64,000 nt of DNA, taken from contig JASSKH010000043.1 in assembly GCA_031763025.1 (NCBI GenBank), forward strand, positions 888,501 through 952,500, in the 5' to 3' direction. Shown here piece by piece: positions 48,001 to 56,644 of the stretch; positions within the stretch are counted from its first letter, which is position 1; each line of letters begins with the position of its first letter. Below the pieces are notes generated by a model that was given only the letters and a program-made list of their open reading frames with translations, was not told where the DNA came from and did no database searches. This DNA is from Macrocystis pyrifera (Eukaryota > Sar > Phaeophyceae > Laminariales > Laminariaceae). Made by a program: the position numbers and the translations under genes.

Positions 48001-51000
48001 AGCGGACCGCAGGCTATGTTGTCCATCCTCTTCGTGACCTATCTATCACATTAGGCAAATCACATGACCTGTCTGTTGGGGATGGTCCCGTCAGGCCTAC
48101 AAGGTCTGGGAGTATTTATTTCTATTGGAGATATAGTGCTGATTCAGTCCACCGCACTGGTGATTCTGGCATTTTTCTACAACAGGAGCCCCCCCTGCCC
48201 TCGACGAAAAATACTTTATCATGTGATGGGGGAGATGACAGAGGCCGAGCGCTTTGATTGGGTTGGTTGTGTTGTTGATGAACTGTGCCGAGAACGCATT
48301 ACCGGGGACCATAGTAAGTAGGACCTGCGGTACACACAAAAAACTATACATTTACCTATTTTTACTAACAATATTTGGTCCTATTTACTATGGTCCCCCG
48401 TAAGAGAAGTGACCTGAAAGAATGTGGCCTTCGTGCCTGGGATACGATTTGATTTTTGCTCGCTGCCTGCACTCATCCTGAAATAATTGTCTATTACAAC
48501 ATACGGATACAAAATCAAACAAACTCCGAACTCTGAAACTTGTACTGTATATAGGTTGGAGACCAGGGTGGGCAATGGACAACGTGGAAACGGTGAATGC
48601 ACACCTACAGCACCTAGCATACCCGATACGCCAAGCACAATGCAACCGGCAAGATGTCCTAAAAACTGTTAAATGACAGACTAGTGAGAATGCCGCTAAA
48701 GCTGTGGGACATTTGTACTGTATCCCCGCGGCGTTGGCTTGTCATACGACGGTCGCCAGTTTTGAGTAGCAATAAACGAGGTCGAATACTAGTACGTCTT
48801 GGGGCAATACACAGCTACAGTCAAGATGGACTCTTGAGAGTTGTTGCCTTCAGCACACTTCTAGATATGCCGTGATAACACGTGTCCCTATCGTGGAGAA
48901 CAAGAGTATTCCGATCTCGTGCTAAACTAGGCGCCCGTGTTTTGAGGTCAAAGTTACACACCAGGTATCGTATACCAGTTGTTTAAAACCCTACTGCTTG
49001 ATGAGTTTGGTTGTGCTTGGAAAACTCTCTTCTCGCACGTTCGGCCACTAGTCACGAGATATACAACCACTGTAAATGAATACACCATGTGAGTGTCATC
49101 CCCCAGCGCATCCGTTGGCGACAGCAGTGCTCCGCACCTACAAGAGACATCATTCATGTACAACAACAAGCAGTCAAGGGAGGCGGAGAAGCAACGTTCG
49201 TCTACCTCGATACGCTATCTCTGGTCGGGACAACTCTAGACATAACTGTTGCTTGATTTAAGTGTATTGCGGGAACGCACAAAAAAACGTTTAAAATCGA
49301 CGAAAAAGTCGATGATTTTCTTAGTCCGTCGTTTGTTTCAATACCCGCGATCGATATTTAGTTGCCAGAACGTGCTTCAACTACAGCACCTGGATCGTAG
49401 TGAACATGTCCTCGACGCTAATGCCCCGCGTCCATTTGCAGTGAACGCGTGTAAACAAAGGGGAATGAAAAAGGGCACACGGCGACCCGAGACCTGCTTC
49501 ACACTCATCGCTAGAGTAACAAGGTTTTCAAACTCTTCATTGTTTCCGGAACGAAAAAGCGTGTGCAATGTGTGCACGAGTAGTCCTCCCGAATACACCG
49601 CTTAAACCTCACCGGTGAGCTTGTTTTCGATGAGATTTAAAACTTCCAAGGCCGGGAGACTGCCGAGCTCTTTTGGGATTTCGCCTGCGCAGTTGTCGGA
49701 ACCAAGAATCAGCAGCACAAGGATGCAAGTATTAGTATGCAGACGCGCTGTAGTTACGTTGACTGATGGTGCTGTTGGCGGTGGTGTACTGTTTGGAACA
49801 TTGAGCGGGAGTGTGTTGCTGTGGATAGCATATACGTCGAACATAGCACAACAGATTCACATCAGAAACGCGTGACCACCAAATGCGATTTTAAGACGGG
49901 ATCGTCGGGCTTTAAGGTGCTAGAACTATTCGACCTGATAGCCACGACCATCAGGCTGATACAGATAACCCTAAGCCCAAATCCCATGGGCGCTCCGGCA
50001 GCAAGGCAACACCAAAAATGGTCCCACACCATGCAATCCCTTATGGTGATGACAGAAAATGTCTAATACATTGTTCCAAGATACAAAATATAGTCGGACT
50101 AGGCTACTACGGGGGACCATACAAAGTGGGACCAAACATTGTTAGTAAAAATAGGTAAATAGATAGGTTTTAGTGTGTACCGTATGTCCTACTTACTATA
50201 GTCCCCCGTAAAAGTTGTAAACTCTGACATGGCTGAAGTTGTAGAATGGTCCAGAGGTCCCAACAATATGTCAGGCGTTTGGAAGCAATAATTTTGCAGA
50301 ACTGGGTTTCCGACATCATATTGTGTGGGGGGTCATGCAGCATGTGCCTGTGGTCACTCATTAGCAGAAAGAGTCCAATAGCAACCGTCCGGAAAGGACA
50401 GTAGTCTTACTGAAACAGCTTATTACGTGGGTAACAGATGTATGGCGGGGTGCGCGGGTTTTTGAGTTCCGTACCGCGTCACTCTTGTCGCCGACCCCAA
50501 CCTATGCGCGAGTTGCCAAGGGACAGATGGCCTCAACACGGAGCAAGCGTTGGCCTACTCGCACGCCCGTATGAGTATTACGTTTCGTCGTGAACACATA
50601 AATTTCGCTGCGTCACGAGCCTCAGTATTATACCTCCAGTTCTCGAACTTTCGAGGCGGCCGTTATGATGTACACACATGCTTTATCTTGGGCGTCATAT
50701 ATCGCTTTCGATAGTTACGTTTCTGCATGTTGCCATCTCGATGCTGGTTGGAGCAGCCTCGACCAGAGGTTGGTCACCCCGGCTCAACAGCATGCTCCTA
50801 CAGCGTCAGTAACTGATATGGTTTGGGAAATAAACGGCAACATTGGTTTGGATTGCAGTTGAAAACCCTACGCTTAACTGGAGTTCAAGGGAAAATCCAT
50901 GGCGGTGTCTCACTCACCACTGAGGTCGTTGTCAGGAAGGTATAACTTAACTACCCGGCTCTCGTCGTTGACGGTAACACCGTACCAGTCGCCGATGTTG

Positions 51001-51094
51001 AGGTCGGTAGCCCAGCCATCATGCCTCCACCAGGACTCTCCACCTGTTGCCTGGTACAGGCGAATGAGCGCTTCACGATCGTGGAGAGCCGAAC
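23029..51094 (-). CDS. LRR-ROCO family GTPase gene, about 13 exons, first exon not found
   Basis: In transcript order the gene has an LRR N-cap exon (51094-50918), seven 72-nt LRR exons, a Roc GTPase exon (29617-28993), two COR exons (about 28650-27930 and 27397-26367) and two C-terminal exons (23820-23593, 23505-23029). The LRR exons all enter and leave in phase 1, and the last joins the Roc exon in frame as HLSEVPMEF. Roc carries G1 GLVEAGKT, G3 DFAGQ and G4 THTD. ROCO proteins are intracellular GTPases that signal through Roc-COR dimers; in Ectocarpus, LRR-ROCO genes were proposed as recognition receptors that diversify by LRR exon shuffling (Zambounis et al. 2012). No signal peptide or start codon was found upstream of the N-cap. 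The Roc-to-COR splice phase is unresolved and the second COR exon contains two single-base frame shifts at homopolymers, so the gene may be mis-sequenced or inactive. Confidence 0.85.
23593..23820 (-). CDS. Probable penultimate exon of the ROCO gene
   Basis: A 76-codon stretch open between acceptor gcgttag and donor gtaaac, phase 0 at both ends, compatible with the exons on either side. It reads QWHTVAKGVETNDD, then CELERMTELSDLASDRWLQ and SMARCRAKTAGRRRQRIIL. I do not recognise a domain; support comes from phase, splice sites and position. Confidence 0.5.
24393..24618 (+). mobile_element. MITE family 2, copy 2
   Basis: Ends GAGGCGTTCTACGATAGAGG and CTATCGTAGAACGCGTC form inverted repeats of about 18-20 bp; internal sequence matches the other copies. 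Confidence 0.8.
25162..25267 (+). mobile_element. MITE family 1, copy 7
   Basis: TA-flanked; left arm is the TCCATAGTTAAT variant, right arm the TTACTATGGTCC variant. Lies in a ROCO intron. Confidence 0.87.
25507..25753 (+). mobile_element. MITE family 2, copy 3
   Basis: Same ends and interior (CACCC...GAGGAGCTCC-like, TTGCATCCCGATGAATA, GCGGAAACGTGCTACC). Lies in the same ROCO intron as copy 2. Confidence 0.8.
26367..27397 (-). CDS. COR-domain exon, C-terminal part, with two single-base frame shifts
   Basis: The exon starts phase 0 after ggtcag (TYLRFLWLHRHLDDELK) and continues LDEFNRVLETMETLLVLYR, FVVPARLPEYGD, RCSFRRSYAPPGLIGRFLAF and ECWQHG. The family-like text then moves to a second frame (LRPGSHDVLLYETHSSE) and to a third (NGCVVFPGLVLCVKGSSPAA), continuing to YLVKDLPNLVK at donor gtttgc. 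The two changes sit near a T5 run (27035-27041) and an A10 run (26980-26990), and each is explained by one extra base. Homopolymer base-calling error is the simplest reading; true decay is the alternative. The exon length (1031 nt) is not a multiple of three although both ends are phase 0. Confidence 0.75.
27930..28650 (-). CDS. COR-domain exon, N-terminal part (5' boundary uncertain)
   Basis: The frame runs through ARYRKDKAKEIAKTEARHG, PLFIHDKIFRTSLDS, FPGVRATIPQAWLDA, GEAVQTFEYFMEAKG, REAEGDVLLSLG, LYLDPTWLIELIRRLTDHN and ends DMLWEQHRQ at a phase 0 donor (gttcac). The LDPxWL and DHN segments match the COR region that follows Roc in this family. I could not find an acceptor matching the phase 2 donor of the Roc exon, so the start is approximate and a small extra exon is possible. 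Confidence 0.75.
28993..29617 (-). CDS. Roc GTPase exon of the ROCO gene
   Basis: A 625-nt exon that starts in phase 1 after ttcacag and ends in phase 2 before gtacat. It encodes a linker (EVPMEFLQALRKRNVCDEF, ADNPLLRPP) and then the Roc domain: KMVLVGLVEAGKTTVVRN (P-loop), STVGIDI (switch I region), SIWDFAGQANYYASHQIFL (G3), LFLLVVDLRAL, and VALVGTHTDEF (G4, with the THxD form common in Roc). All nucleotide-binding motifs are intact. Confidence 0.92.
30489..30560 (-). CDS. 72-nt LRR exon 7 of the ROCO gene
   Basis: Phase 1-1 exon reading GKIPKEFGELATLRNLRL then QGNHLS, acceptor gcgcag, donor gtaagt. It joins in frame to the Roc exon, giving HLSEVPMEFLQAL, which supports both boundaries. Confidence 0.9.
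31139..31234 (+). mobile_element. MITE family 1, copy 8
   Basis: TA-flanked; left arm GTTAAC variant, right arm TTTACTATG variant with a slight length change. Confidence 0.85.
31764..32052 (+). CDS. Possible orphan terminal exon inside a ROCO intron, opposite strand
   Basis: After a good acceptor (ttgccttcag) a frame runs IVFARYREEIESALLLRPP, a Ser/Thr/Pro-rich middle and TMRSRRKVSTMLRSGAIATA to a stop, about 95 residues. No matching upstream exon was found and no domain is recognised, so it may be a relic or chance. Confidence 0.2.
33470..33605. repeat. 69-bp direct repeat, two copies
   Basis: CACATGGTGCGGGTCTA through GAGACGGTCACGC occurs twice with a 69-bp period and about one mismatch, ending about 230 bp downstream (in transcript terms) of LRR exon 6. 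Confidence 0.92.
33838..33909 (-). CDS. 72-nt LRR exon 6 of the ROCO gene
   Basis: Phase 1-1 exon reading GEIPKELCNIPTLARLRL then DNNQLNG, acceptor gcgcag, donor gtaagt. Confidence 0.9.
34233..34336 (+). mobile_element. MITE family 1, copy 9, degenerate
   Basis: Left arm good (CGGGGGACCATAGTAAATA), right arm strongly diverged but ending CCCCCGCAA then TA. Confidence 0.75.
35989..36022 (+). repeat. Uninterrupted run of 34 cytosines
   Basis: Mononucleotide C tract in a ROCO intron, followed by TCCCACCGGTGGG, a short palindrome. Confidence 0.95.
38757..38828 (-). CDS. 72-nt LRR exon 5 of the ROCO gene
   Basis: Phase 1-1 exon reading GAIPKELGDLASVQWIDL then SENRLTG, acceptor gcgcag, donor gtaagt. 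Paired by similarity with the exon at 45158-45229, including intron sequence. Confidence 0.9.
40173..40244 (-). CDS. 72-nt LRR exon 4 of the ROCO gene
   Basis: Phase 1-1 exon reading GQIPKELGKLPRLSALYL then DQNRLTG, acceptor taccag, donor gtaagt. Confidence 0.9.
40530..40640 (+). mobile_element. MITE family 1, copy 10
   Basis: TA-flanked copy with an expanded TA dinucleotide stretch in the core. Confidence 0.86.
41235..41932. repeat. 349-bp tandem duplication, two copies
   Basis: AGACATCGAAAATACGCC begins units at 41235 and 41584. I count about five mismatches over 349 bp, so the duplication is recent. It lies in the ROCO intron between LRR exons 3 and 4. Confidence 0.95.
42262..42333 (-). 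CDS. 72-nt LRR exon 3 of the ROCO gene
   Basis: Phase 1-1 exon reading GDIPKELGNLPAVEGLYL then NVNQLCG, acceptor tacgcag, donor gtaagt. A cysteine replaces the usual threonine near the end of the repeat. Confidence 0.9.
42572..42675 (-). mobile_element. MITE family 1, copy 11
   Basis: Reverse-oriented, both arms of the GTTAAC variant and matching each other; TA-flanked. Confidence 0.87.
43395..43965. repeat. 10-bp minisatellite, unit CTGCACTGCG
   Basis: About 55 units, nearly perfect in the middle (43510-43660) and diverging outward. Because 10 is not a multiple of 3, every frame cycles through the same decapeptide; the unit has no stop on either strand, so long open frames (about 110-170 codons) appear on both strands without implying a gene. 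Confidence 0.95.
44102..44205 (+). mobile_element. MITE family 1, copy 12
   Basis: Both arms of the GTTAAC variant; TA on the left, CA on the right. Confidence 0.86.
44560..44665 (-). mobile_element. MITE family 1, copy 13
   Basis: Reverse-oriented relative to copy 12 and about 350 bp away, so the two could pair as an inverted repeat in a transcript. Confidence 0.84.
45158..45229 (-). CDS. 72-nt LRR exon 2 of the ROCO gene
   Basis: Phase 1-1 exon reading GEIPKELGDLVSVRWLDL then SGNQLTG, acceptor caacag, donor gtgcgt. It is the closest relative of the exon at 38757-38828, and similarity continues into the introns on both sides. Confidence 0.9.
46600..47200 (+). mobile_element. Possible gag-like relic of an LTR retroelement (copia-like), broken
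   Basis: A stretch reading VEGAWKVLVDRYQPNGDAE resembles the gag segment of copia-type elements, and is followed by a glutamine- and proline-rich region near 47085-47175. No reverse transcriptase, integrase or terminal repeats were recognised around it. The copy is clearly interrupted several times and old. It sits inside an intron of the ROCO gene, antisense to it. The family call is tentative. Confidence 0.3.
48299..48402 (+). mobile_element. MITE family 1, copy 14
   Basis: Arms TTACCGGGGACCATAGTAA and TTTACTATGGTCCCCCG; flanking TA degraded. Confidence 0.85.
49613..49684 (-). CDS. 72-nt LRR exon 1 of the ROCO gene
   Basis: Phase 1-1 exon of 72 nt encoding one 24-residue repeat, GEIPKELGSLPALEVLNL then IENKLTG. 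Acceptor gcgcag, donor gtgagg. The intron just upstream shares a ttgg/cggaaccaag-like stretch with the exon at 40173-40244. Confidence 0.9.
50107..50211 (-). mobile_element. MITE family 1, copy 15
   Basis: Reverse-oriented copy; left terminus CTACGGGGG preceded by TA. Confidence 0.84.
50918..51094 (-). CDS. LRR N-cap exon of the ROCO gene
   Basis: A 177-nt exon, phase 1 at both ends, with acceptor aacag and donor gtgagt. It begins SALHDREALIRLYQATGG and continues WWRHDGWATD, DWYGVTV, then VVKLYLPDNDLSG. This is the cap plus first repeat found at the start of many LRR proteins in stramenopiles and plants. It contains no initiator methionine, so a short upstream exon ending in phase 1 must exist. 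Confidence 0.88.
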
Positions 51095-51205
51095 CTGTTA
51101 AGATGTCACCATTAATGAGTTTTTAGTACGCTAGCTTTTGTCGGCATAAATCGACAAACGGGTTTATAAACTCTATATATACGAAACGAAACGTTTGAGG
51201 TATTA

Positions 51206-51312
51206 TTACGGGGGACCATAGTAAATAGGACCAAATATTGCTAGTAAAAATAGGTAAATATATAGTTTTTTTTATGTATACCATAGGTCCTATTAACTAT
51301 GGACCCCCGTTG
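51206..51312 (-). mobile_element. MITE family 1, copy 16
   Basis: Reverse-oriented, TA on both sides, about 110 bp upstream of the LRR N-cap exon of the ROCO gene. Left arm AGTAAAT variant, right arm TTAACT variant. Confidence 0.86.
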
Positions 51313-52150
51313 TAGGAAGATGCAAAGAACCGGGTAATCCGTGTTACACGTTTAGGGAGGGTTGCACAACTGCTGTGGTTCGCGGCGTTGCTTGACAGAC
51401 TCTGTCAACCGCAGACACAAAACTCCAATCGCTGGAGCCCCGTAAACCACCGCCCCACAGTTTTGCGATGGGCGTTGGCGCCTTTGTCTAGTCGCGGTTC
51501 TCCTTACGTAGCCTGTGTTGTCCTTGTGGCTACCTCAACCATTTGTTAAGTCCGGTGGTAGCATTCAACACGCACGAAAGGCTGGCCCATATTACTTGGG
51601 ACACCGTAGTTTTTTTTTCCGTGAACATACCAGAGCGAGTATGTTTCTCCAGGGGTAACAGCAGCCTGTTCTGATGTTGCAACGGGGATCTATGGGCTAA
51701 ATTGACAAACGACACGAAACTGGAACGTGGAAGTGTGGTGAGCTTAAGCTTGACTTGTACCAATCCGCCGGAGCATAAGCAAAAAAAATAAAATAAATCG
51801 GTGCAGACGCTGGACGAAGAAATATATTCGGCGTTCCCGTAGAGCCGCTATGCCCCTCAAAACTTGCGGCTCGAGTAACATGGGCGCCGCGGACGAATCT
51901 GTTATCAACACGCACTTACTTACTCATGCGAAGGCGGAGACGTGATCAATCTTGTTTAAGGAGCTGCCGGCTGGTGAAGTGGGCTTCTTGCAAAGGACCC
52001 GTGTGCTAACGTACGGGTAACACCTACGACAATGACTCAAAATATCGGGACCGTTTTAGGAAAATATTTATGCGTCAACTGTCCCTTTATTTCGGGTCAG
52101 AGCGGTAAACGTTATGAGGCCCCTCCACTGAGCAGATCTATACTGTCAAT

Positions 52151-52403
52151 GAGGCGTTTTGAGGTAGAAGTTCACCCTAAATGTTATGAGGGTCCTCACT
52201 TGAGGAGCTCCATGCTTCACCCCAAAAATGACCTCAGCAAGACTCAAATTGCATCCCGATGAATAATTCCATGACCCAAGCATACAAACAAAAGCATCAT
52301 TTTTAAAAAATAAGATTGACCTCCCGATTATTTTGGGTTAAGGAGCTCCGTCGTTCAGAAAACACTTTATCGGAAATGTGCTACCTCTATCGTAGAACGC
52401 GTC
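52151..52403 (+). mobile_element. MITE family 2, copy 4
   Basis: Left end partly eroded (GAGGCGTTTTGAGGTAGA), right end CTCTATCGTAGAACGCGTC complete; interior collinear with the other copies. Confidence 0.78.
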
Positions 52404-52663
52404 TAACAAGTCGCTCGAAAGTTGACCCCGGCCAAAAAAGGAAGTGCATCCCGATGGACAGCCCCGACGCGTAGCAATCCTCTTCCAAAACTGCAGCCCC
52501 GTTCAGGGGAACGAAACACTCAGATTCCACGTAGATCTGTCCCCCAAACGGGACTGTAGACAGGTGTATCACGAGCAATATTGTTGAGAAATCTGATGGT
52601 ACTCCAACGATTTCGGGTCAACGAACTCGGTCCGGTCGTGACTATTTCGGATAAAAGGTGCTA

Positions 52664-52769
52664 TTACGGGGGGCCATTTTAAATGAGACCTACGGTACAC
52701 AAGAAAACCTATATATTTTGATATTTTTACGGACAATACTTTAATCCTGCTTACCATGGTCTCCCGTAA
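52664..52769 (+). mobile_element. MITE family 1, copy 17, diverged
   Basis: TA-flanked with several substitutions in both arms. Confidence 0.8.
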
Positions 52770-54526
52770 TATTAGTAACTGCGCCGCAATCGTTGCACGC
52801 CTCACAGAACGCCTGTGTTTGCGGTCGTTTGACCCTGATTGTGACAGCACCGGACCATGTAGGGGCAGTAATACTTTCCATGTGCTGTAATAAGGATTAC
52901 CCTGGGCTGTTCGGTGTAGCCGCTACATGTAGTTGCGGAGGATGTGTGTTTCCGCATGTATCATGGTCGATATATATGCGTGCTGAACACCTCTGCGTGG
53001 ATACTGTCCCCTCAGTTTTGTTTGTCTCTGGCCCGACAGCGCCACCTATTTACATCACACAACTCTCCTGAGGACACTCTTCTGCACCAGCTCGTCTATA
53101 CAGCACCCCAGGACTCGGGAACCCAATCAAGCAGTACGTTCGCCTTGTATGCTTTATATATACAGGAATTTTGCCGTGCAAAACATGCAAGCACTGAACA
53201 CTGCCCACAACAAGGCCATGGCTGTGGCGACTGGCGTGAAATTCGCCAAATACACTCAGGCTGCTGAAATCGCGGTTCACAGCTGCTGATGTGAGATGAG
53301 TTTCACAGACGAAACGAGCGCGAAGAACTTTTAATCCTACATAAATGCGTTCTTCCTTTGGATTGGCAGTAGTCGTACTTCGCCCGCGGCACACCACACC
53401 ACATGCGGATATTCCACTAGCTCACCTCTCGTCATTGTTTTTGTTTTCTCGGTGGTGCCAGGTTGTGCTCCCTGGGAACTTTACAGCCCGCTTGAAACAG
53501 ATCCTAGACCAGTAAGCATTTGCGCAAAGAGACAAAATGAGGCGAGCAACAAGGGCAAAGGGGGTGCCTGCCACTTTTTGAGGCGGGACCAAATACTTCG
53601 CGGAGTTCGTTACGTGAGCACCCATATTTCACCCTGACTGTGACACTGGGAACAAGTGTACACGCAACCTGATGAGAGCCCCCAAAGCTAATATAATGGG
53701 GACTGTGAGTGTAGTAGACAAGGTCTTTTAGCTCGGCAGCTCCGCGGGTTAGAACTGTTGGGTTTCCGGAGCGCCCCCTGCCGCCTTAGCCCGGTCTGAC
53801 GTCACAGAGAAACGCGCACACACGAAATTCCCCAAAATATAGGAATTAATAGTTCATTCCGAGACAACATTTTCTCTCAAGTTTGGAAGAGTGTGCTACT
53901 TGCTGCATTGACTAAAGCGTATTTGTCTCCCACATACCTACCTCGTACAATATTTCGCGCTATTAGTTCGAAGATCTGGCTGCGCAGCGCCAACATCGAG
54001 TTATCTTTAGCAACCTAGGTTGAGACTGCAGTTGAACCAAGTCATTACGAGGCAATTGCGCAAATGCGCATGTTCTCCGCACCAAAGTCCGACTGTTCAC
54101 GCATTTTGTTTTAGGTTGATCCTGATTTTTTCCACACGTGTTCTGTGAGCCCCTGCTGGCGCCTCGACAAAAGGTGGTGTTTATTTGTCGTTGTTTTTTA
54201 ATCGGGACTTCGGGGCCCAGAAACCAGATACAAAAAAAAACGAAAAAAAAACACTCATCTGAGGAAAAAACACACACATATGCACACCGTTCGCTCACGG
54301 GTATAGAGGAATATAACACGTGCGCGAAACATCGCGACCAAATATCCCAAAAATGGTGTGAAGTTCCGACTCTTAATTACAGTAGTGCACAGCCCCGAAA
54401 ACTTGACACTTGATGTTTGATCTTAATGATAGGCGTCAGCGGAAATATTTCGTAACAATTTCTGTTCCTCGGTCTTTTTTGGAACAACACTACACGTTGT
54501 CGGATGGCAAGCATATGAATATATAG

Positions 54527-54806
54527 CAGCCGGCGTCCCTGGTGGCTTGGCAGGTGGTCTGCGTGCCTACCAAGATCAATTTCGTGGGTTCGAGTCTCAC
54601 CCGAGTGCGTACTTGCAGGGACTTTTTCTTGCGTAGATATTGAAGAGCGGAAAGCGCGAGAGCCGTGAGGTAGGAACCTTCGACGAAAACCGAGGAGCAG
54701 TGGGAATATTGAACCCTATTCGCGATAAAATTCAAGGCACGTACCGGGGGGGAGAAGGAACGACACCTGTAACCACGGCTTGTCCAGAAGATCGCTGAGG
54801 GCAACA
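54527..54806 (+). mobile_element. tRNA-derived SINE, copy 2
   Basis: The tRNA-like head carries an A-box-like CTGGTGGCTTGGCAGG and B-box-like GGGTTCGAGTCTC, followed by the same body as copy 1 (AGCGGAAAGCGCGAGAG, GAGCAGTGGGAAT, GGCACGTA, CCAGAAGATCGCTGAGG). Such elements are transcribed by RNA polymerase III and mobilised by a partner LINE; the partner is not identifiable here. Confidence 0.75.
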
Positions 54807-54985
54807 CCTCCCACGAGTTGAACTGGAAAGTAAAAGTGATTTAGAAAAAAACGTTACTACGTCATCGTGTTCGTAAGTGATGTGAGGACATCGTGTTACT
54901 AATATTAATAGTACGATGCGATATCGTCCGTCGATCGCCTAACGAAACGTTAGAGTGTTGTGTTGCGTCAGTATTGTAGTTACTA

Positions 54986-55090
54986 TTACGGGGGTCCACC
55001 GTTAACGGGACCAAATTTTGTTCGTAAAAAAAGGCAAATGTATAGGTTTTTATGTACACTATAGGCCCCGTTAACTATGGACCCCCGTAA
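54986..55090 (-). mobile_element. MITE family 1, copy 18
   Basis: Both arms carry a matched variant (CCGTTAACGGGACC and GGCCCCGTTAAC), showing the arms changing together; TA-flanked. Confidence 0.87.
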
Positions 55091-55546
55091 TAGTGTGTTA
55101 CCGCTGGGTCGCTAGCTCAATTATTGCGTGTAACGTAACGCTAGTATTGCGGCGTTTTTAGGATTCCTACATGCTATCGTAACGCACTTAAGGTGGGCAA
55201 CGTACATGCCCAATGTATCGCTGACATTATGTCACCGCGTTAGCTCGTTCGCCAAACCCAGGTGTAACGTACAACGTTACGCCGGCTAACAGGGTCGGCA
55301 GCCTATTACGAGGAACGCTACGCCATGGCGTTAGCGGAATTCCTACTTGTTTCCGCAGCAACCGCCTTTAATACGCAGGTATCGTACATACTAAATGCAA
55401 GGCTGTTAATAACACAACGATACTGTGTCAGCTCGAGTGCATACTCGGGTGTAACATAGTGCGTAAAGCAGTATAGTAAGTAGTGTTTGTCATTCGACCA
55501 TCACGTCGTATTGCTTTTTTACCGCAAGCAAATAAATCGCACAACA

Positions 55547-55648
55547 TACCGGTCCATAGTTAATAGGACCTATGGTATATATAAAAACCTACACATTTGC
55601 TTATTTTTACTAACAATATTTGGTCCTATTTACTATGGTCCCCCGTAC
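55547..55648 (+). mobile_element. MITE family 1, copy 19, left end eroded
   Basis: Left terminus reduced (CCGGTCCATAGTTAATAGG); core and right arm intact. Confidence 0.8.
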
Positions 55649-55909
55649 TAAGACATACCTATTATTGGTATAAAATACACACCCAGAAAAAAAACGGGGG
55701 GGGGGGGGGGTTAGTAACTCGTGACAAGCTACGCGCAACCTCCGGATTAAGAAACAAAAAGGAAAACATAAACAAATAAATTTAGACTCACGTACTCTTT
55801 GAATAAACTGCAGCTTGAGATTATGTCTTCCTCGTTTATATACGGAATGTTTATCCTGCATTGTGCCATGTATCAGTATAAGCCGTCGTACCGGCGCGAA
55901 TTACGAATA

Positions 55910-56014
55910 TTACGGGGGTCCATAGTTAATAGGACATATGGTATACATATAAACCTATATATTTAAATAATTTTAATAACAAATGTTGGTCCTATTAACT
56001 ATGGTCCCCCGTAA
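55910..56014 (+). mobile_element. MITE family 1, copy 20
   Basis: TA-flanked copy about 260 bp from copy 19 and in the same orientation. Confidence 0.87.
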
Positions 56015-56644
56015 TATTATTAGTATGGCGCACAGCTTGAAAATATGAGTTTCGACGTAATGCTCCAACAAAACACAGCTGCCGTGTGTGGTTATTTTTA
56101 AATTGTAAATGTGCCAGTATGTGTATTCATGGGCCCAAGAGTCCACAACGGTAATTTACAGCAACTTTATGGTACAGGGGGAATGACAGGTCCAACTGTT
56201 TGCTGTGTGCTCACGAGACGGATGGGTACTGGCAGAAGCGCTGATGCTCAGCGCAGCGCTGAACAGCATACTTCAAAACGTTGTTACTAATTAATATGCA
56301 AAAAAATGATGACATCCATCAATCCATCCACCCATCTACAATATTTTGTGTGACATTTGTGCGTGTTGTTTTCTTTACGTTTACGGCGTTCGCTCTTTCT
56401 TGCTGTCGATTGCGACGGCACACAAGCGGGGCGTGTCTGAACCGAGCTTTCATCCTCGAAAATTGAAGATACAGCCAGCTTGCTTGATGTGCAACGAGAG
56501 AGAAGATTCGGTCGAAGGTCATGTATGTATGTACCTGGCATACATTGTGCAAGCTGTGCGATACTACGATCGCGGGTGCATACAATGGTTGAGCTGAATG
56601 TCGGGCACGAAAGAACGGACCAGTGTCAAGAAAACACACTACTA

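Noticed and set aside
23029-51094. LRR exons as separate small genes or pseudogenes
   Set aside because: Uniform 72-nt length, matching phases, consensus splice sites and in-frame joining to the Roc exon support one gene.
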